Shown in pieces: positions 8,521 to 17,675 of a DNA stretch of 41,861 nucleotides. The stretch covers positions 1 through 41,861 of the forward strand of contig JAGPCK010000024.1 in assembly GCA_018058135.1 (NCBI GenBank). Reading direction: 5' to 3'. Positions within the stretch are counted from its first letter, which is position 1; every line of letters starts with the position of its first letter. Made by a program: the position numbers and the translations under genes. A model generated the notes under the pieces. That model was not told the origin of the DNA. It did not search any database and saw only the letters and a list, made by a program, of their open reading frames with translations. This DNA is from Bacteroidia bacterium. GTDB lineage: Bacteria; Bacteroidota; Bacteroidia; UKL13-3.

Positions 8521-9762
8521 ATGGAACTACTTAGATTTATAACCTGTGGCAATGTGGATGATGGTAAAAGCACACTCATCGGGCGATTGTTGTACGACAG
8601 TAAAGCCATATTTGAAGACCAGTTGGAGGCAGTAAAACGCACAAGTACACAAAAGGGAAAAGAATATGTTGATCTTTCTTTGCTTACAGATGGTTTAAAA
8701 GCCGAACGTGAGCAAGGCATTACCATTGATGTGGCTTACCGCTATTTTGCCACCCCTAAACGCAAGTTTATTATTGCTGACACACCTGGTCATGTTCAGT
8801 ATACCCGCAATATGGTTACCGGTGCGTCTATGGCAAATCTGGCATTGGTACTCATAGATGCCCGTAACGGTATAACCGAGCAAACAAAAAGACACTCCTT
8901 TATTGCGTCATTGTTGGGTATACCTCATTTGCTGGTATGTGTCAATAAAATGGATCTGGTAGATTATAGTGAGCAGGTATTTGATAAAATTGTAAGTGAT
9001 TTTAAAGAATTTTCCTCCCGTTTGGATATTCACGACATTCACTTTATACCTACCAGCGCCTTACAGGGGGATAACATTGTTGATCGCTCTGAAAGCATGC
9101 CTTGGTACTCGGGTAGTACTTTAATGTATTTGCTCGAAACACTACATATTAATAATGATTATAATTTTATAGATGCTCGTTTTCCGGTGCAATATGTAAT
9201 TCGACCTCATAGTAACGCGCATCATGATTATCGGGCATTTGCAGGGCAGATAGCCAGTGGCATTTTCAGAAAAGGGGATGAGTTGGTAGTTCTACCTTCC
9301 GGTTTAACCACAAGGGTAAAAGCCATACACACCGGTGATGGAGAAGTGCAAGAGGCTTTTCCACCCATGTCAGTGAGTATTGAACTAACAGACGATGTAG
9401 ATATCAGTCGAGGTGATATGCTGGTGCGTCAGCATAACCAACCTGAAGTGAGTCAGGATATAGATGTTTTACTCTGCTGGATGGGTAACAAACCTTTGCA
9501 GCCCGGGACTAAATTTTATATTCGTCAGAATACACGTGAAGTAAGAGGAGTAATAAAAGAGATTTACCACAAAATAGACATTAATACCCTGCACCGCAAT
9601 GAGAGCGATAAGCAGTTAGATATGAATGATATTGCCAAAGTGCGTTTAAGAACTACGCAACCCTTGCTTTTTGATGCCTACCGCAAGAACAGATTTACGG
9701 GCAGTTTGATTTTAATTGACGAAGCCACTAACGAGACCATTGCCGCAGGCATGGTAAGCTAA
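8521..9762 (+). CDS. cysN: Sulfate adenylyltransferase subunit 1 (GTPase)
   Basis: CysN is the EF-Tu-like GTPase that drives APS formation by CysD. The 413-residue protein has G1 GNVDDGKS at 10-17, G3 DTPGH at 87-91, and G4 NKMD at 142-145, followed by two beta-barrel domains. Its length matches a stand-alone CysN; there is no C-terminal CysC fusion, in agreement with the separate cysC gene. Expressed with cysC and cysD, and followed after ten bases by the methyltransferase gene, which ties sulfate activation to the glycan genes downstream. Confidence 0.95.
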   Translation: MELLRFITCGNVDDGKSTLIGRLLYDSKAIFEDQLEAVKRTSTQKGKEYVDLSLLTDGLKAEREQGITIDVAYRYFATPKRKFIIADTPGHVQYTRNMVTGASMANLALVLIDARNGITEQTKRHSFIASLLGIPHLLVCVNKMDLVDYSEQVFDKIVSDFKEFSSRLDIHDIHFIPTSALQGDNIVDRSESMPWYSGSTLMYLLETLHINNDYNFIDARFPVQYVIRPHSNAHHDYRAFAGQIASGIFRKGDELVVLPSGLTTRVKAIHTGDGEVQEAFPPMSVSIELTDDVDISRGDMLVRQHNQPEVSQDIDVLLCWMGNKPLQPGTKFYIRQNTREVRGVIKEIYHKIDINTLHRNESDKQLDMNDIAKVRLRTTQPLLFDAYRKNRFTGSLILIDEATNETIAAGMVS

Positions 9763-9772
9763 CTTCACTACT

Positions 9773-10531
9773 ATGAATATAAAAGAATTACAACACAACT
9801 GGAACACTTTTGGCAAACAAGACCCGCTGTGGGCCATCATTACAAGATCCGATAAAAAGGGGAACAAGTGGGATATTGATGAATTTTTTAAAACGGGTGA
9901 TCGAAAGATCGATCAACTCTTTGATATGCTGAAGGAGCAGAATATTCAGGTAAATAATGGAAGTGCATTGGATTTTGGATGCGGAGTGGGCAGGCTTACA
10001 CTGGCTTTGGCCTCACATTTTGACCAGGTAAGTGGTGTAGACATTGCTCAATCCATGATTGATCTGGCCAACAGATACAACAAATTTCCCGAGCGCTGCA
10101 CGTATTATGTAAATACCAAAGACGATCTTAGTTTGTTTGATAATCATTCTTTTGATTTTATTTATACCATCATTGTATTGCAACACATGCGTCCGGAGTA
10201 TGCCAAATCATATATTGCTGAGTTTACGCGATTACTGAAACCGGGAGGAGTGGCTGTGTTTCAAATGCCTGCCAAATATATCGGTCCGCTACATCAGGAA
10301 CTACAACCTTCAATGTGGCAGCGTGTAAATTACCGCCTAAAAAAGGTGCTTAAACCCCTTTTTGGATGGATGCTACCTGCACGTGCACATATGGAAATGT
10401 ACGGTATAACACGCGATGAAATGGTGCCTTACCTCAAACAACTGGGTGTTGAAGTTGCAGATGTACGTAAAGATGACAGTCCCGGTCCGTTATGGGAGAG
10501 TTACCAATATACCATCATCAGAACCACCTAA
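9773..10531 (+). CDS. SAM-dependent class I methyltransferase
   Basis: The 252-residue soluble protein has the class I SAM-binding motif I LDFGCGVGR at residues 66-74, the acidic motif SGVDIAQSMIDLA after it, and the LKPGGVAVFQMP strand typical of Methyltransf_11/25 proteins. It lies between cysN (10-bp gap) and the ABC exporter permease (4-bp gap), so it probably acts in the same pathway. By analogy with chain-terminating methyltransferases of Wzm/Wzt systems (such as WbdD) it may methylate the glycan or its non-reducing end; this is inference. Substrate not deducible from the sequence. Confidence 0.85.
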   Translation: MNIKELQHNWNTFGKQDPLWAIITRSDKKGNKWDIDEFFKTGDRKIDQLFDMLKEQNIQVNNGSALDFGCGVGRLTLALASHFDQVSGVDIAQSMIDLANRYNKFPERCTYYVNTKDDLSLFDNHSFDFIYTIIVLQHMRPEYAKSYIAEFTRLLKPGGVAVFQMPAKYIGPLHQELQPSMWQRVNYRLKKVLKPLFGWMLPARAHMEMYGITRDEMVPYLKQLGVEVADVRKDDSPGPLWESYQYTIIRTT

Positions 10532-10535
10532 CAGT

Positions 10536-11381
10536 ATGTTGAAGCATTACACGGCAATGGGAAACTCACGCATTGGTCTGATAGCTGCGCTTGAACGTTT
10601 TTTTTCGGATGTGTGGCATCACCTTGAGTTGATTCGGGAGTTAAGTAACATGGAACTAAGGGCACAGTACAAAAAATCATTTATAGGATTGGCCTGGTTG
10701 TTTGTATTGCCATTAATAAATGTTTTGATGTGGATATTGCTGTATGAAGGTGGGGTTTTTAATCCAGGCAAATTGCAAGTACCTTTTGTGTTGTATGTAA
10801 TGACTGGATCTGTGTGCTGGATATTTTTTTACCTATTGCACGATAGTTTGTCGAAAGCTATTTCAGGAGGCTCGTATCAATTTTTATTATCAGAGTTCCC
10901 CCGCATCGTAATTATGTGTCAGAAAGTACGAACACATCTACTCACGTTTGCTTTCCCTTTAGCACTTTGCATGGTGATGGTGCCGGTTATGGGGCTTTCG
11001 GTTCATATTACTTTTTTTTTATTTCCATTATTTTTGATTCCGCTCCTGTTGCTTGCAATAGCTTCAGGGTTACTTTTTTCTTTGCTCGAAATTGTAGCGT
11101 CTGATGTTGCACGTATGGTCAATCGCATACTGGCAGCTTCATTATTTATTACTCCGGTTGCATTTTCAGCTAAGCAATCAAGAGGTATGCTCAGCGGATT
11201 AGTGGAGTTTAATCCGCTTACCTATTTGATTCAGGTGCCTCGAGACATCCTCTTAACCGGACGAATTGAACTTTCTGCCGCATACGGGTACTGCACTGCA
11301 GCTGCAGTAGTGTTTTTCATCTTTTCATTGCGTACTTTTTATGCAGCAGAAACACGGGTAATGGAGCGTTTGCACGTATGA
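10536..11381 (+). CDS. ABC-2 type polysaccharide export permease (Wzm-like)
   Basis: The 281-residue protein has about six hydrophobic membrane segments (first around SFIGLAWLFVLPLINVLMWI) and the N-terminal amphipathic MELRAQYKKSFIGLAW motif shared by Wzm/TagG/KpsM permeases. The start is set at the ATG at 10536, five bases after the methyltransferase stop codon; a second ATG at 10557 is possible, while the longer frame reaching back into the methyltransferase gene is unlikely. The ATP-binding gene begins in its last four bases (ATGA overlap). Together they form an inner-membrane exporter for a lipid-linked polysaccharide. Cognate substrate is presumably the sulfated glycan made by the following genes (inference). 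Confidence 0.88.
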   Translation: MLKHYTAMGNSRIGLIAALERFFSDVWHHLELIRELSNMELRAQYKKSFIGLAWLFVLPLINVLMWILLYEGGVFNPGKLQVPFVLYVMTGSVCWIFFYLLHDSLSKAISGGSYQFLLSEFPRIVIMCQKVRTHLLTFAFPLALCMVMVPVMGLSVHITFFLFPLFLIPLLLLAIASGLLFSLLEIVASDVARMVNRILAASLFITPVAFSAKQSRGMLSGLVEFNPLTYLIQVPRDILLTGRIELSAAYGYCTAAAVVFFIFSLRTFYAAETRVMERLHV

Positions 11382-12592
11382 GTAACACAAATGACATATT
11401 GGTTACTGTAACAGGTGTAGGAAAAAAATTTTCGACTCACCTCAAAAAAAGTATGTGGTATGGATTATTGGAGTTGATGCAAACAGCTATTGGTTTAAAC
11501 GTAACCAAAAAGGAATTGAGAGATAAAGAATTCGAAGCACTACATGCATTTAGTTTTGAGTTAAAAAGAGGTGATATTTTAGGAATACTGGGTGTAAACG
11601 GAGCAGGCAAAACCACATTGCTTCGCTTGATAAGCGGAATTTATGCACCTGATACCGGTGAGATTGAAGTTAAAGGCAAAGTGGTTTCCCTATATGCAGC
11701 TACACTGGGTATGCACCCGATGTTCAGCGGCAGAGAAAATGTGTATGTGCGGGCGGCTATGTACGGATTGTCAAAAGAAGAAACAACCAAGCGCATGCAA
11801 GATATCATCGACTATGCTGAGCTGGAAAATTTTATTGATGCTCCGTTGGGTATTTATTCCTCTGGCATGCGCGCTCGACTGGGTTTTGCCATTGCGGTTC
11901 ATGCAGATGCGGATGTGATTATAATTGATGAAGGGCTGGCGGTGGGTGATGTAGCTTTCAGGGCAAAGGCCTTTCAGACTCTTCGTGAACGTAGCACACG
12001 TGCAGCTATACTGATAGTATCGCACAGCATCAATCAGATTGCTCAAATGGCGAATCGTATTGTGGTAATGGATAAAGGCGCAAAGCTATTTGAAACCACT
12101 GATGTACAAGAAGGGATTGATTACTATATCCGCAAGTGTATACAGCCTCAATACTCCACTTATAAACACAGTACTTCAGCATTGGTTGCTTCACGGGTAT
12201 ATGCAGATGACCAATCTACACCTCACTCCGGAGAACTCCACTTGAAGCACGGAGAGGCGTTGAACATTGAATTGGATCTGGATAACACTTCATCGCTGGA
12301 GCATTGCACCATAGAAATAGAGCTGGTTAACAGCCATAATAAGACAGTAGCCGTGATTCATTCTGACACTACAGGATTTCAGTTGCAGAGCAATGGAAAT
12401 CAAACCCTTCATATTCGCTTACCTCATGTTGAGTTAAAGTCAGATAAGTATGCTGTACATGTCAGTATTCGCCAACGGAATGATAATCTTCCATTGATGA
12501 TTGCACGTTATATTCAATTCTTTACTGTTCAGGCTAAGGTGCATACACACGAGTGGGTACAGCTGAAAGCACACTGGAGGACGAAAGCATGA
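11378..12592 (+). CDS. Polysaccharide ABC transporter ATP-binding protein with Wzt-like C-terminal domain
   Basis: The 404-residue protein has an N-terminal nucleotide-binding domain: Walker A GVNGAGKTT at 72-80, the signature SSGMR at 161-165, Walker B VIIIDE at 180-185 and the switch His in LIVSHS near 216. This divergent signature is typical of the Wzt/TagH/KpsT subfamily. Residues ~265-404 form an extra beta-rich domain (ELVNSHNKTVAVIHSDTTG, HIRLPHVELKSDKYAVHVSI) like the Wzt C-terminal domain, which in O-antigen exporters reads a modified non-reducing end of the polymer before export. It overlaps the permease gene by 4 bp. The presence of this domain argues for a capped polymer. Confidence 0.92.
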   Translation: MSNTNDILVTVTGVGKKFSTHLKKSMWYGLLELMQTAIGLNVTKKELRDKEFEALHAFSFELKRGDILGILGVNGAGKTTLLRLISGIYAPDTGEIEVKGKVVSLYAATLGMHPMFSGRENVYVRAAMYGLSKEETTKRMQDIIDYAELENFIDAPLGIYSSGMRARLGFAIAVHADADVIIIDEGLAVGDVAFRAKAFQTLRERSTRAAILIVSHSINQIAQMANRIVVMDKGAKLFETTDVQEGIDYYIRKCIQPQYSTYKHSTSALVASRVYADDQSTPHSGELHLKHGEALNIELDLDNTSSLEHCTIEIELVNSHNKTVAVIHSDTTGFQLQSNGNQTLHIRLPHVELKSDKYAVHVSIRQRNDNLPLMIARYIQFFTVQAKVHTHEWVQLKAHWRTKA

Positions 12593-12612
12593 AAAAAACC
12601 AGTGATAAATGA

Positions 12613-12620
12613 TATCTTTG
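12613..12620 (+). promoter_or_regulatory. Candidate -7 element before the first sulfotransferase-glycosyltransferase gene
   Basis: TATCTTTG fits TAnnTTTG and lies in the 53-bp gap after the ATP-binding protein gene, 25 bases before the next ATG. No clear -33 TTTG at 19-21 bases, so this may be a weak internal promoter. Confidence 0.4.
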
Positions 12621-12645
12621 AGCTACAATTGAATACTAACCGCGA

Positions 12646-14781
12646 ATGATTTGGCTAGCCTCTTTCCCGCGCTCTGGGAACACATACTTACGAAACATAC
12701 TGTATGAACTGTATGGCATAACCTCATCGGAATACCATTTTGAAGCAAATCTGACATTTGATGAGAATTATGCATCTTATACTGTGGTGAAAACACATTT
12801 GCTGCCTTCCAATTTGAAACCTAACCACCCTAACGCGAAGTCGATTTACATTGTACGTGACGGGAGAGATGCGGTAGTCTCCATGGCACACCACCGCAAA
12901 GATATTGTTGCACCCGGAAGTGATTTTCAGGAAAATTTGCGTGCCGCAATTATTGCACAAGGTGGAAGCCATTTTGGAGGATGGTCTAAAAATGTCGAGC
13001 AATGGATTAAACAAGCTGATTTGGTTTTGTACTACGAAGATCTTATTGCCAATCCAAGGGCTTGCATGGAACGGGTGAGAAAACTACTTGAATTAACTGA
13101 ACCCGATTACAACAAGATACCCACCTTTGAGCAATTGAAGCAAGGTAAACCTGTATACGGAGGTGGTTGGGAGAATGACATCAATAGTGACGTGGTAGAC
13201 AATTATGCAACTAAATTTTTCAGACAAGGCAAAGTAGGTTCATGGAAGGATGAACTTTCATCTGAGTTGCATGATTTGTTTTGGAGTTACCATGGTGAAA
13301 CCATGGAGAGATTGGGTTACACTTATTCCGGAGAACGCATTCCCCCTCATCAAGAATTGGAACACCAGCTGGTGTATAAAACCAACGGAAAATTACCCCC
13401 TGCTCCATCGGAAAAAATAAAAGTGCTTTTTGAAGCATCGAAATTGCTGCTATGGTATAATGAGGGTACCAAACGTTATGAAACCGAACTGCTCAAAGGT
13501 TTAGGACTGCTGGCCAATGATCCCTGTTCACGTTGGGAAATTGATGTGTACATTGGAGGCAGCGTATATCCTATCTCTAAAGCACTCAAGTATATTTATG
13601 ACAGCAGTGACTTTGAACAAGATAGCCGCAAAAGCGATTCATTTTTGGAAAGGCATAATTCATGGAAAGGTTACCTGAACAAAGGCTACCATATTCTCCT
13701 AAAAAAAATATTTGGGGGTCACTATGCCGCTAACCTCGAACCTGTTGAATTGTTGAAAATGTATCCATTCAGGCTACAGTTCAACTACCACCTGAATGTG
13801 TTGGCCTCACGCTTGCGGATGAAAGGGATGTTTTCTCCCGATTTGGAGAAGTATGATATCATTCACATGCCACTTATGCAAAACTTCTATTGGTTCAGGG
13901 AGTGTAAAAATCCGGTGTTGGTTGTAACCGTTCATGATCTCACTCACTTGTACTTTCAGCAGTTTCATACTCCTGAAAATATTGCCTGTTGCAATGATGC
14001 TATGAAGTTTTTACAGGCACATCCCAAAACAAAAATAATAGCCATCTCAGAGAATACCCGAAAAGATTATTTGAAAGAGACTACCACCGAACGAGATAAT
14101 GTTAAACTTATATATGAGGCAGCTAACCGTAGGCAATTTAAGAAAGTGGTTTATGGTAACAGATTGCTCGAGGTAGCCGTAAAGTACAAAATCCCATCAG
14201 CCAATTTTTTCTTTAGCCTCTCAACCATTGAACCACGCAAAAATTTGGTGAATGCCATCAAAGCTTTTGTACAGTTTTGTAATACATATCCTGAAGAAGA
14301 AGTTTATTTTGTAATAGCGGGGAAACACGGTTGGAAAAATGCTGATTTCGATGCATTAACCGAACGGGCGCATCACCGCATTATTGAAACAGGAATGGTG
14401 AATGACGATGATTTACCGGTCTTATATTCCATGGCATTGGGGCTGGTATATGTATCCTATTACGAAGGATTTGGTTTGCCACCCTTGGAAGCCATGAGTT
14501 GCGGAACTCCTGTGATATACGGAAACAATAGTTCCATGATTGAAGTGGTGGGAGATACAGGATATAAAGCAAATCCTGAACAGGTTGATAGTACATTTGC
14601 CTGTATGGTAGACATATACTTTAACCGGGAGGAACGAAATAAAAAGGCTGCTGCTGCACTAAGAAAATCATTTGATTTCAGCTGGTATAAAACAGTATCA
14701 GAAACACTTCAAGTGTATGAAGAAGCCTACCGTCAATACAAAAGAAACGTTAAACAACAAACTACGCATATACATATATGA
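12646..14781 (+). CDS. Sulfotransferase-glycosyltransferase fusion protein (copy 1)
   Basis: This 711-residue cytoplasmic protein joins two enzymes. Residues 1-235 are a Sulfotransfer_1-like domain: the 5'-phosphosulfate loop SFPRSGNT at 6-13, the 3'-phosphate-binding motif RDGRDAVVSM at 71-80 and a YYEDLIANP segment. From ~255 a GT-B glycosyltransferase follows, with an N-terminal Rossmann half (VLFEASKLLLWYNEGTKRYE; TVHDLTHLYF) and a GT4-type C-terminal half with STIEPRKNLVNAIKAF and the E-x7-E motif in YEGFGLPPLE at 606-615. No signal peptide or membrane segment. One polypeptide could thus add a sugar and a sulfate from PAPS made by CysCDN. A paralogue with the same architecture follows at 15507. 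The two assignments are firm; acceptor and sugar unknown. Confidence 0.88.
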   Translation: MIWLASFPRSGNTYLRNILYELYGITSSEYHFEANLTFDENYASYTVVKTHLLPSNLKPNHPNAKSIYIVRDGRDAVVSMAHHRKDIVAPGSDFQENLRAAIIAQGGSHFGGWSKNVEQWIKQADLVLYYEDLIANPRACMERVRKLLELTEPDYNKIPTFEQLKQGKPVYGGGWENDINSDVVDNYATKFFRQGKVGSWKDELSSELHDLFWSYHGETMERLGYTYSGERIPPHQELEHQLVYKTNGKLPPAPSEKIKVLFEASKLLLWYNEGTKRYETELLKGLGLLANDPCSRWEIDVYIGGSVYPISKALKYIYDSSDFEQDSRKSDSFLERHNSWKGYLNKGYHILLKKIFGGHYAANLEPVELLKMYPFRLQFNYHLNVLASRLRMKGMFSPDLEKYDIIHMPLMQNFYWFRECKNPVLVVTVHDLTHLYFQQFHTPENIACCNDAMKFLQAHPKTKIIAISENTRKDYLKETTTERDNVKLIYEAANRRQFKKVVYGNRLLEVAVKYKIPSANFFFSLSTIEPRKNLVNAIKAFVQFCNTYPEEEVYFVIAGKHGWKNADFDALTERAHHRIIETGMVNDDDLPVLYSMALGLVYVSYYEGFGLPPLEAMSCGTPVIYGNNSSMIEVVGDTGYKANPEQVDSTFACMVDIYFNREERNKKAAAALRKSFDFSWYKTVSETLQVYEEAYRQYKRNVKQQTTHIHI

Positions 14782-15437
14782 TACAGGCACCTCATCTTGA
14801 ACTTATTTCTTTACATATTCCTAAAACAGCCGGTACTTCTTTCCGTACTAATCTGGTTAATGTTTATGGCAAAAAGGCCGTTGCCAGATTCGATATTCTG
14901 AAAGGTAAAATATGGCTGGATGAAAAAGAGTTTAAAGGTGATATACTGCCATCAAACATTCGTGTTATTCACGGGCATTTTGTTTATGCCGAGTTGACCG
15001 AAATGTTGAATATTAAGCCGGATGTGAAAAAAATTACATGGTTAAGAGAACCCGTTGAACGTGTGGTATCCAACTATTTTTACTTGTGTGATATGATGAA
15101 ATATTACATGCAGGAGGACAAAAACCACATCGATGTGTTAAGCAAAATGCAGCGAACATTGGAAGAATATGCTGCAGATCCAGTTAACCGGAACCGCATG
15201 AGTAGGTTTCTTTCGGGTATTTCGCTGAATGAATTTGACTTTGTGGGACAAATTGAACACTTTAACACTCACCTTCAGCAACTGGCAACTAAACTGAACT
15301 GGAAACAACCAACGCAGGTAGTTTACAAAAATTCTACCTCTGTTTCAAGTGAGCGGAATGAGTTGAGTGAGGAGTTAAAACAACGTATTGCTGAATGGAA
15401 CAGAGAGGATGTTCAACTTTATGAAGCCGCAGGATAG
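14778..15437 (+). CDS. Sulfotransferase family 2 protein
   Basis: The 219-residue protein has the Sulfotransfer_2-type 5'-phosphosulfate loop in HIPKTAGTSF at residues 13-22, the VIHGHF segment at 63-68 and the 3'-phosphate-binding motif LREPVERVVSNY at 89-100, common to carbohydrate sulfotransferases that use PAPS. It overlaps the fusion gene upstream by 4 bp (ATGA), so the two are translationally coupled. It is unrelated in detail to the sulfotransferase half of the fusion proteins, which suggests that it sulfates a different position of the same glycan (inference). Confidence 0.87.
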   Translation: MIQAPHLELISLHIPKTAGTSFRTNLVNVYGKKAVARFDILKGKIWLDEKEFKGDILPSNIRVIHGHFVYAELTEMLNIKPDVKKITWLREPVERVVSNYFYLCDMMKYYMQEDKNHIDVLSKMQRTLEEYAADPVNRNRMSRFLSGISLNEFDFVGQIEHFNTHLQQLATKLNWKQPTQVVYKNSTSVSSERNELSEELKQRIAEWNREDVQLYEAAG

Positions 15438-15443
15438 TTTCGG

Positions 15444-15471
15444 AAATAACCTGTCGGGTTTATTTTTTTTT
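15444..15471 (+). terminator. Weak terminator after the Sulfotransfer_2 gene
   Basis: Imperfect stem around aacc/ggtt with a bulged T (15444-15465) leads into a run of nine T. It would separate the first fusion gene unit from the second copy and is short, so read-through is likely. Confidence 0.4.
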
Positions 15472-15506
15472 CCTTATTTTCACAACCTGAAAACTGAGGT
15501 CTCAGA

Positions 15507-17675
15507 ATGATTTGGCTAGCATCTTTTCCTCGCTCCGGCAATACTTTTTTCCGTAATGTGATGTTTGAACTATACGGGTTGGAATCGTATGATTATTATC
15601 CGTTACGAGGTGTGAAGGTGAGAAAAGATTATACATCATTTCCCATTGTTAAAACACATTTACTTCCCTGGCAAATACAGCCTCAGGATAGTAATATACC
15701 TGCTATTTATCTTGTGAGAGATGGTCGAGATGCAATAGTTTCAATGGCTCACCAGCGAAAAGATATAATTGCACCCGGCAGCGATTTTCAGGAGAATCTC
15801 AAAATGGCCATTGTGGCTGAATATGGAGGATACTTCGGAGGATGGTCTGAAAACTGCCGGCAATGGATAGAACGATCAGACATTATTATTCGCTATGAAG
15901 ATTTGATTTCTGATAGTAAAGCCACCTTTGAAAGGGTTCGCAAGCTGATGAATTTACCTGAGCCGGACTATTCCAAAATCCCTACGTTTGAGCAACTGAA
16001 ATTCGGTCGCCCTCAGTATGGGAATGGTACTGAAGAATTACTGGGTGGGGCAGATATTGAAGATTATTCCAAAAAGTTTTACCGCAAAGGTAAAGCAGGA
16101 GGTTGGAGAGATGATATGAGTGTTGAAATGCACGATTTATTCTGGAGCTATCACGGAGAAATGATGGAACATCTGGGCTATTCTTACAGTGGAGAGATAG
16201 CACCCTTGCATCAGGATACCGACCGACTGATTATTTCAAAACTTGATTTGCCCTTGCAGGAAAACACCCGTAAAACCAAAGTACTCATTGAATCTTCAAA
16301 GTTACTGTTGTGGTACAATGAAGGAGCCAAAAGATACCTTATGGAACTATTGAAAGGTATGCTGGAAGTTGTGCAGGCCCCGAAAAGTAATTGGGAAATT
16401 GATATTTATGTAGGTGGCAAAATATACAGTCTGGAGTCATGCGCACGATTTTTCTACAAAGATGCCCTGCTGGAAAAACACCTTATGGAGTATAGAAGCT
16501 TGGTTACATCGGGTATTTCTAAGGATGAAATTGCATATCAGATAAGAGGATCAAAATTTTACAGAAAACTAAAAGTAGGATTAAGAAAACTTTCGGGACT
16601 TCTAAAGAGAAGTTCCTTATACCAGCTTTATTTTCACACATCTTATTTTATTAAAAAATACCCGTTCAGGTTCAAAATCAATACCTATTGGAACCAAGGC
16701 AGGAGAAAGTATGGTTTAAAATCGAAAATTAAAGACCTTAGTCAGTATGATGTAATTCACCTGCCGGTGATGCAGAATTATAAAGCGTTTAAGGATATTC
16801 CGGGCAATTATGTAATTACAATGCATGATTTGACGCATATCTATTTTCCACAGTTTCATACCCAGCGAAACATAGATTGTTGTAATGAAGCCATGAAGTT
16901 TATTGCCGATAAAGAGGCAGAAATAATAGCGATTTCAGAGTCTACCAAACATGATTACCTGAAAGAAACAAAAGCAGCAGATAATTTAACTCAGGTTATT
17001 TATGAAGCTGCTGATCGTAAAAAATTCAGGCAGCAAACCAATCAGGATAAAATTCGCAGCACTTTAGACAATTATAAAATACCGGATGCTCCTTATTTGC
17101 TGTGTTTGTCAACATTGGAGCCAAGAAAAAATCTGGTGAATACCATTAAGGCCTTTAAGCAATTTACCGATAAACATCCTGATTCGGATCTGAATCTTGT
17201 AGTAGCAGGTAAGAATGGCTGGAAAAATGATGAATTATTTACCCTCGATATCCGCAACAATCCACGTATAACATTTACAGGCTTTGTTGCTGATGAGGAT
17301 TTGCCCAATTTATATTCAGGAGCACTTGCACTATCTTATGTGTCCTACTACGAGGGGTTTGGATTACCTCCATTGGAGGCCATGAGCTGTCGTACACCCG
17401 TTATATTTGGCAATAATAGTTCTATGATTGAAGTAGTGGGAGATACTGGGTATAAAGCAGACCCTGCTGATGTCAACAGCATACTTGCTCAAATGGAGTG
17501 TGTTTATTTTGACAAAATTCTGAGAGAAGAAAAAGCATCACTTGCTTTGCAAAAATCTTTCACATTTAGTTGGCGAAAAACAGTTATTGAAACCTTAAAT
17601 TTATACAGCAAAGTGTCGGGAGTTAAGAAAACCGATTCTGCTGTTTCTGAAATAAAATTAGCAGGAGTGGAATGA
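15507..17675 (+). CDS. Sulfotransferase-glycosyltransferase fusion protein (copy 2)
   Basis: The 722-residue protein has the same architecture as the 711-residue protein at 12646: an N-terminal sulfotransferase domain with SFPRSGNT at 6-13 and VRDGRDAIVSM near 70-80, then a GT-B domain with TMHDLTHIYFPQFHT, STLEPRKNLVNTIKAF and E-x7-E in YEGFGLPPLE starting at residue 615. The two copies align over nearly the whole length and start with the same 14 bases, but diverge in residues ~310-405, the part of the GT N-terminal half expected to bind acceptor. This indicates an old duplication with divergence of specificity. The next gene overlaps by 4 bp. Confidence 0.88.
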   Translation: MIWLASFPRSGNTFFRNVMFELYGLESYDYYPLRGVKVRKDYTSFPIVKTHLLPWQIQPQDSNIPAIYLVRDGRDAIVSMAHQRKDIIAPGSDFQENLKMAIVAEYGGYFGGWSENCRQWIERSDIIIRYEDLISDSKATFERVRKLMNLPEPDYSKIPTFEQLKFGRPQYGNGTEELLGGADIEDYSKKFYRKGKAGGWRDDMSVEMHDLFWSYHGEMMEHLGYSYSGEIAPLHQDTDRLIISKLDLPLQENTRKTKVLIESSKLLLWYNEGAKRYLMELLKGMLEVVQAPKSNWEIDIYVGGKIYSLESCARFFYKDALLEKHLMEYRSLVTSGISKDEIAYQIRGSKFYRKLKVGLRKLSGLLKRSSLYQLYFHTSYFIKKYPFRFKINTYWNQGRRKYGLKSKIKDLSQYDVIHLPVMQNYKAFKDIPGNYVITMHDLTHIYFPQFHTQRNIDCCNEAMKFIADKEAEIIAISESTKHDYLKETKAADNLTQVIYEAADRKKFRQQTNQDKIRSTLDNYKIPDAPYLLCLSTLEPRKNLVNTIKAFKQFTDKHPDSDLNLVVAGKNGWKNDELFTLDIRNNPRITFTGFVADEDLPNLYSGALALSYVSYYEGFGLPPLEAMSCRTPVIFGNNSSMIEVVGDTGYKADPADVNSILAQMECVYFDKILREEKASLALQKSFTFSWRKTVIETLNLYSKVSGVKKTDSAVSEIKLAGVE

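Noticed and set aside
10416..10535. Upstream extension of the ABC permease frame into the methyltransferase gene
   Set aside because: The extra 40 residues overlap a conserved methyltransferase gene, lack homologous character, and an ATG 5 bp after its stop codon gives a normal Wzm N-terminus.
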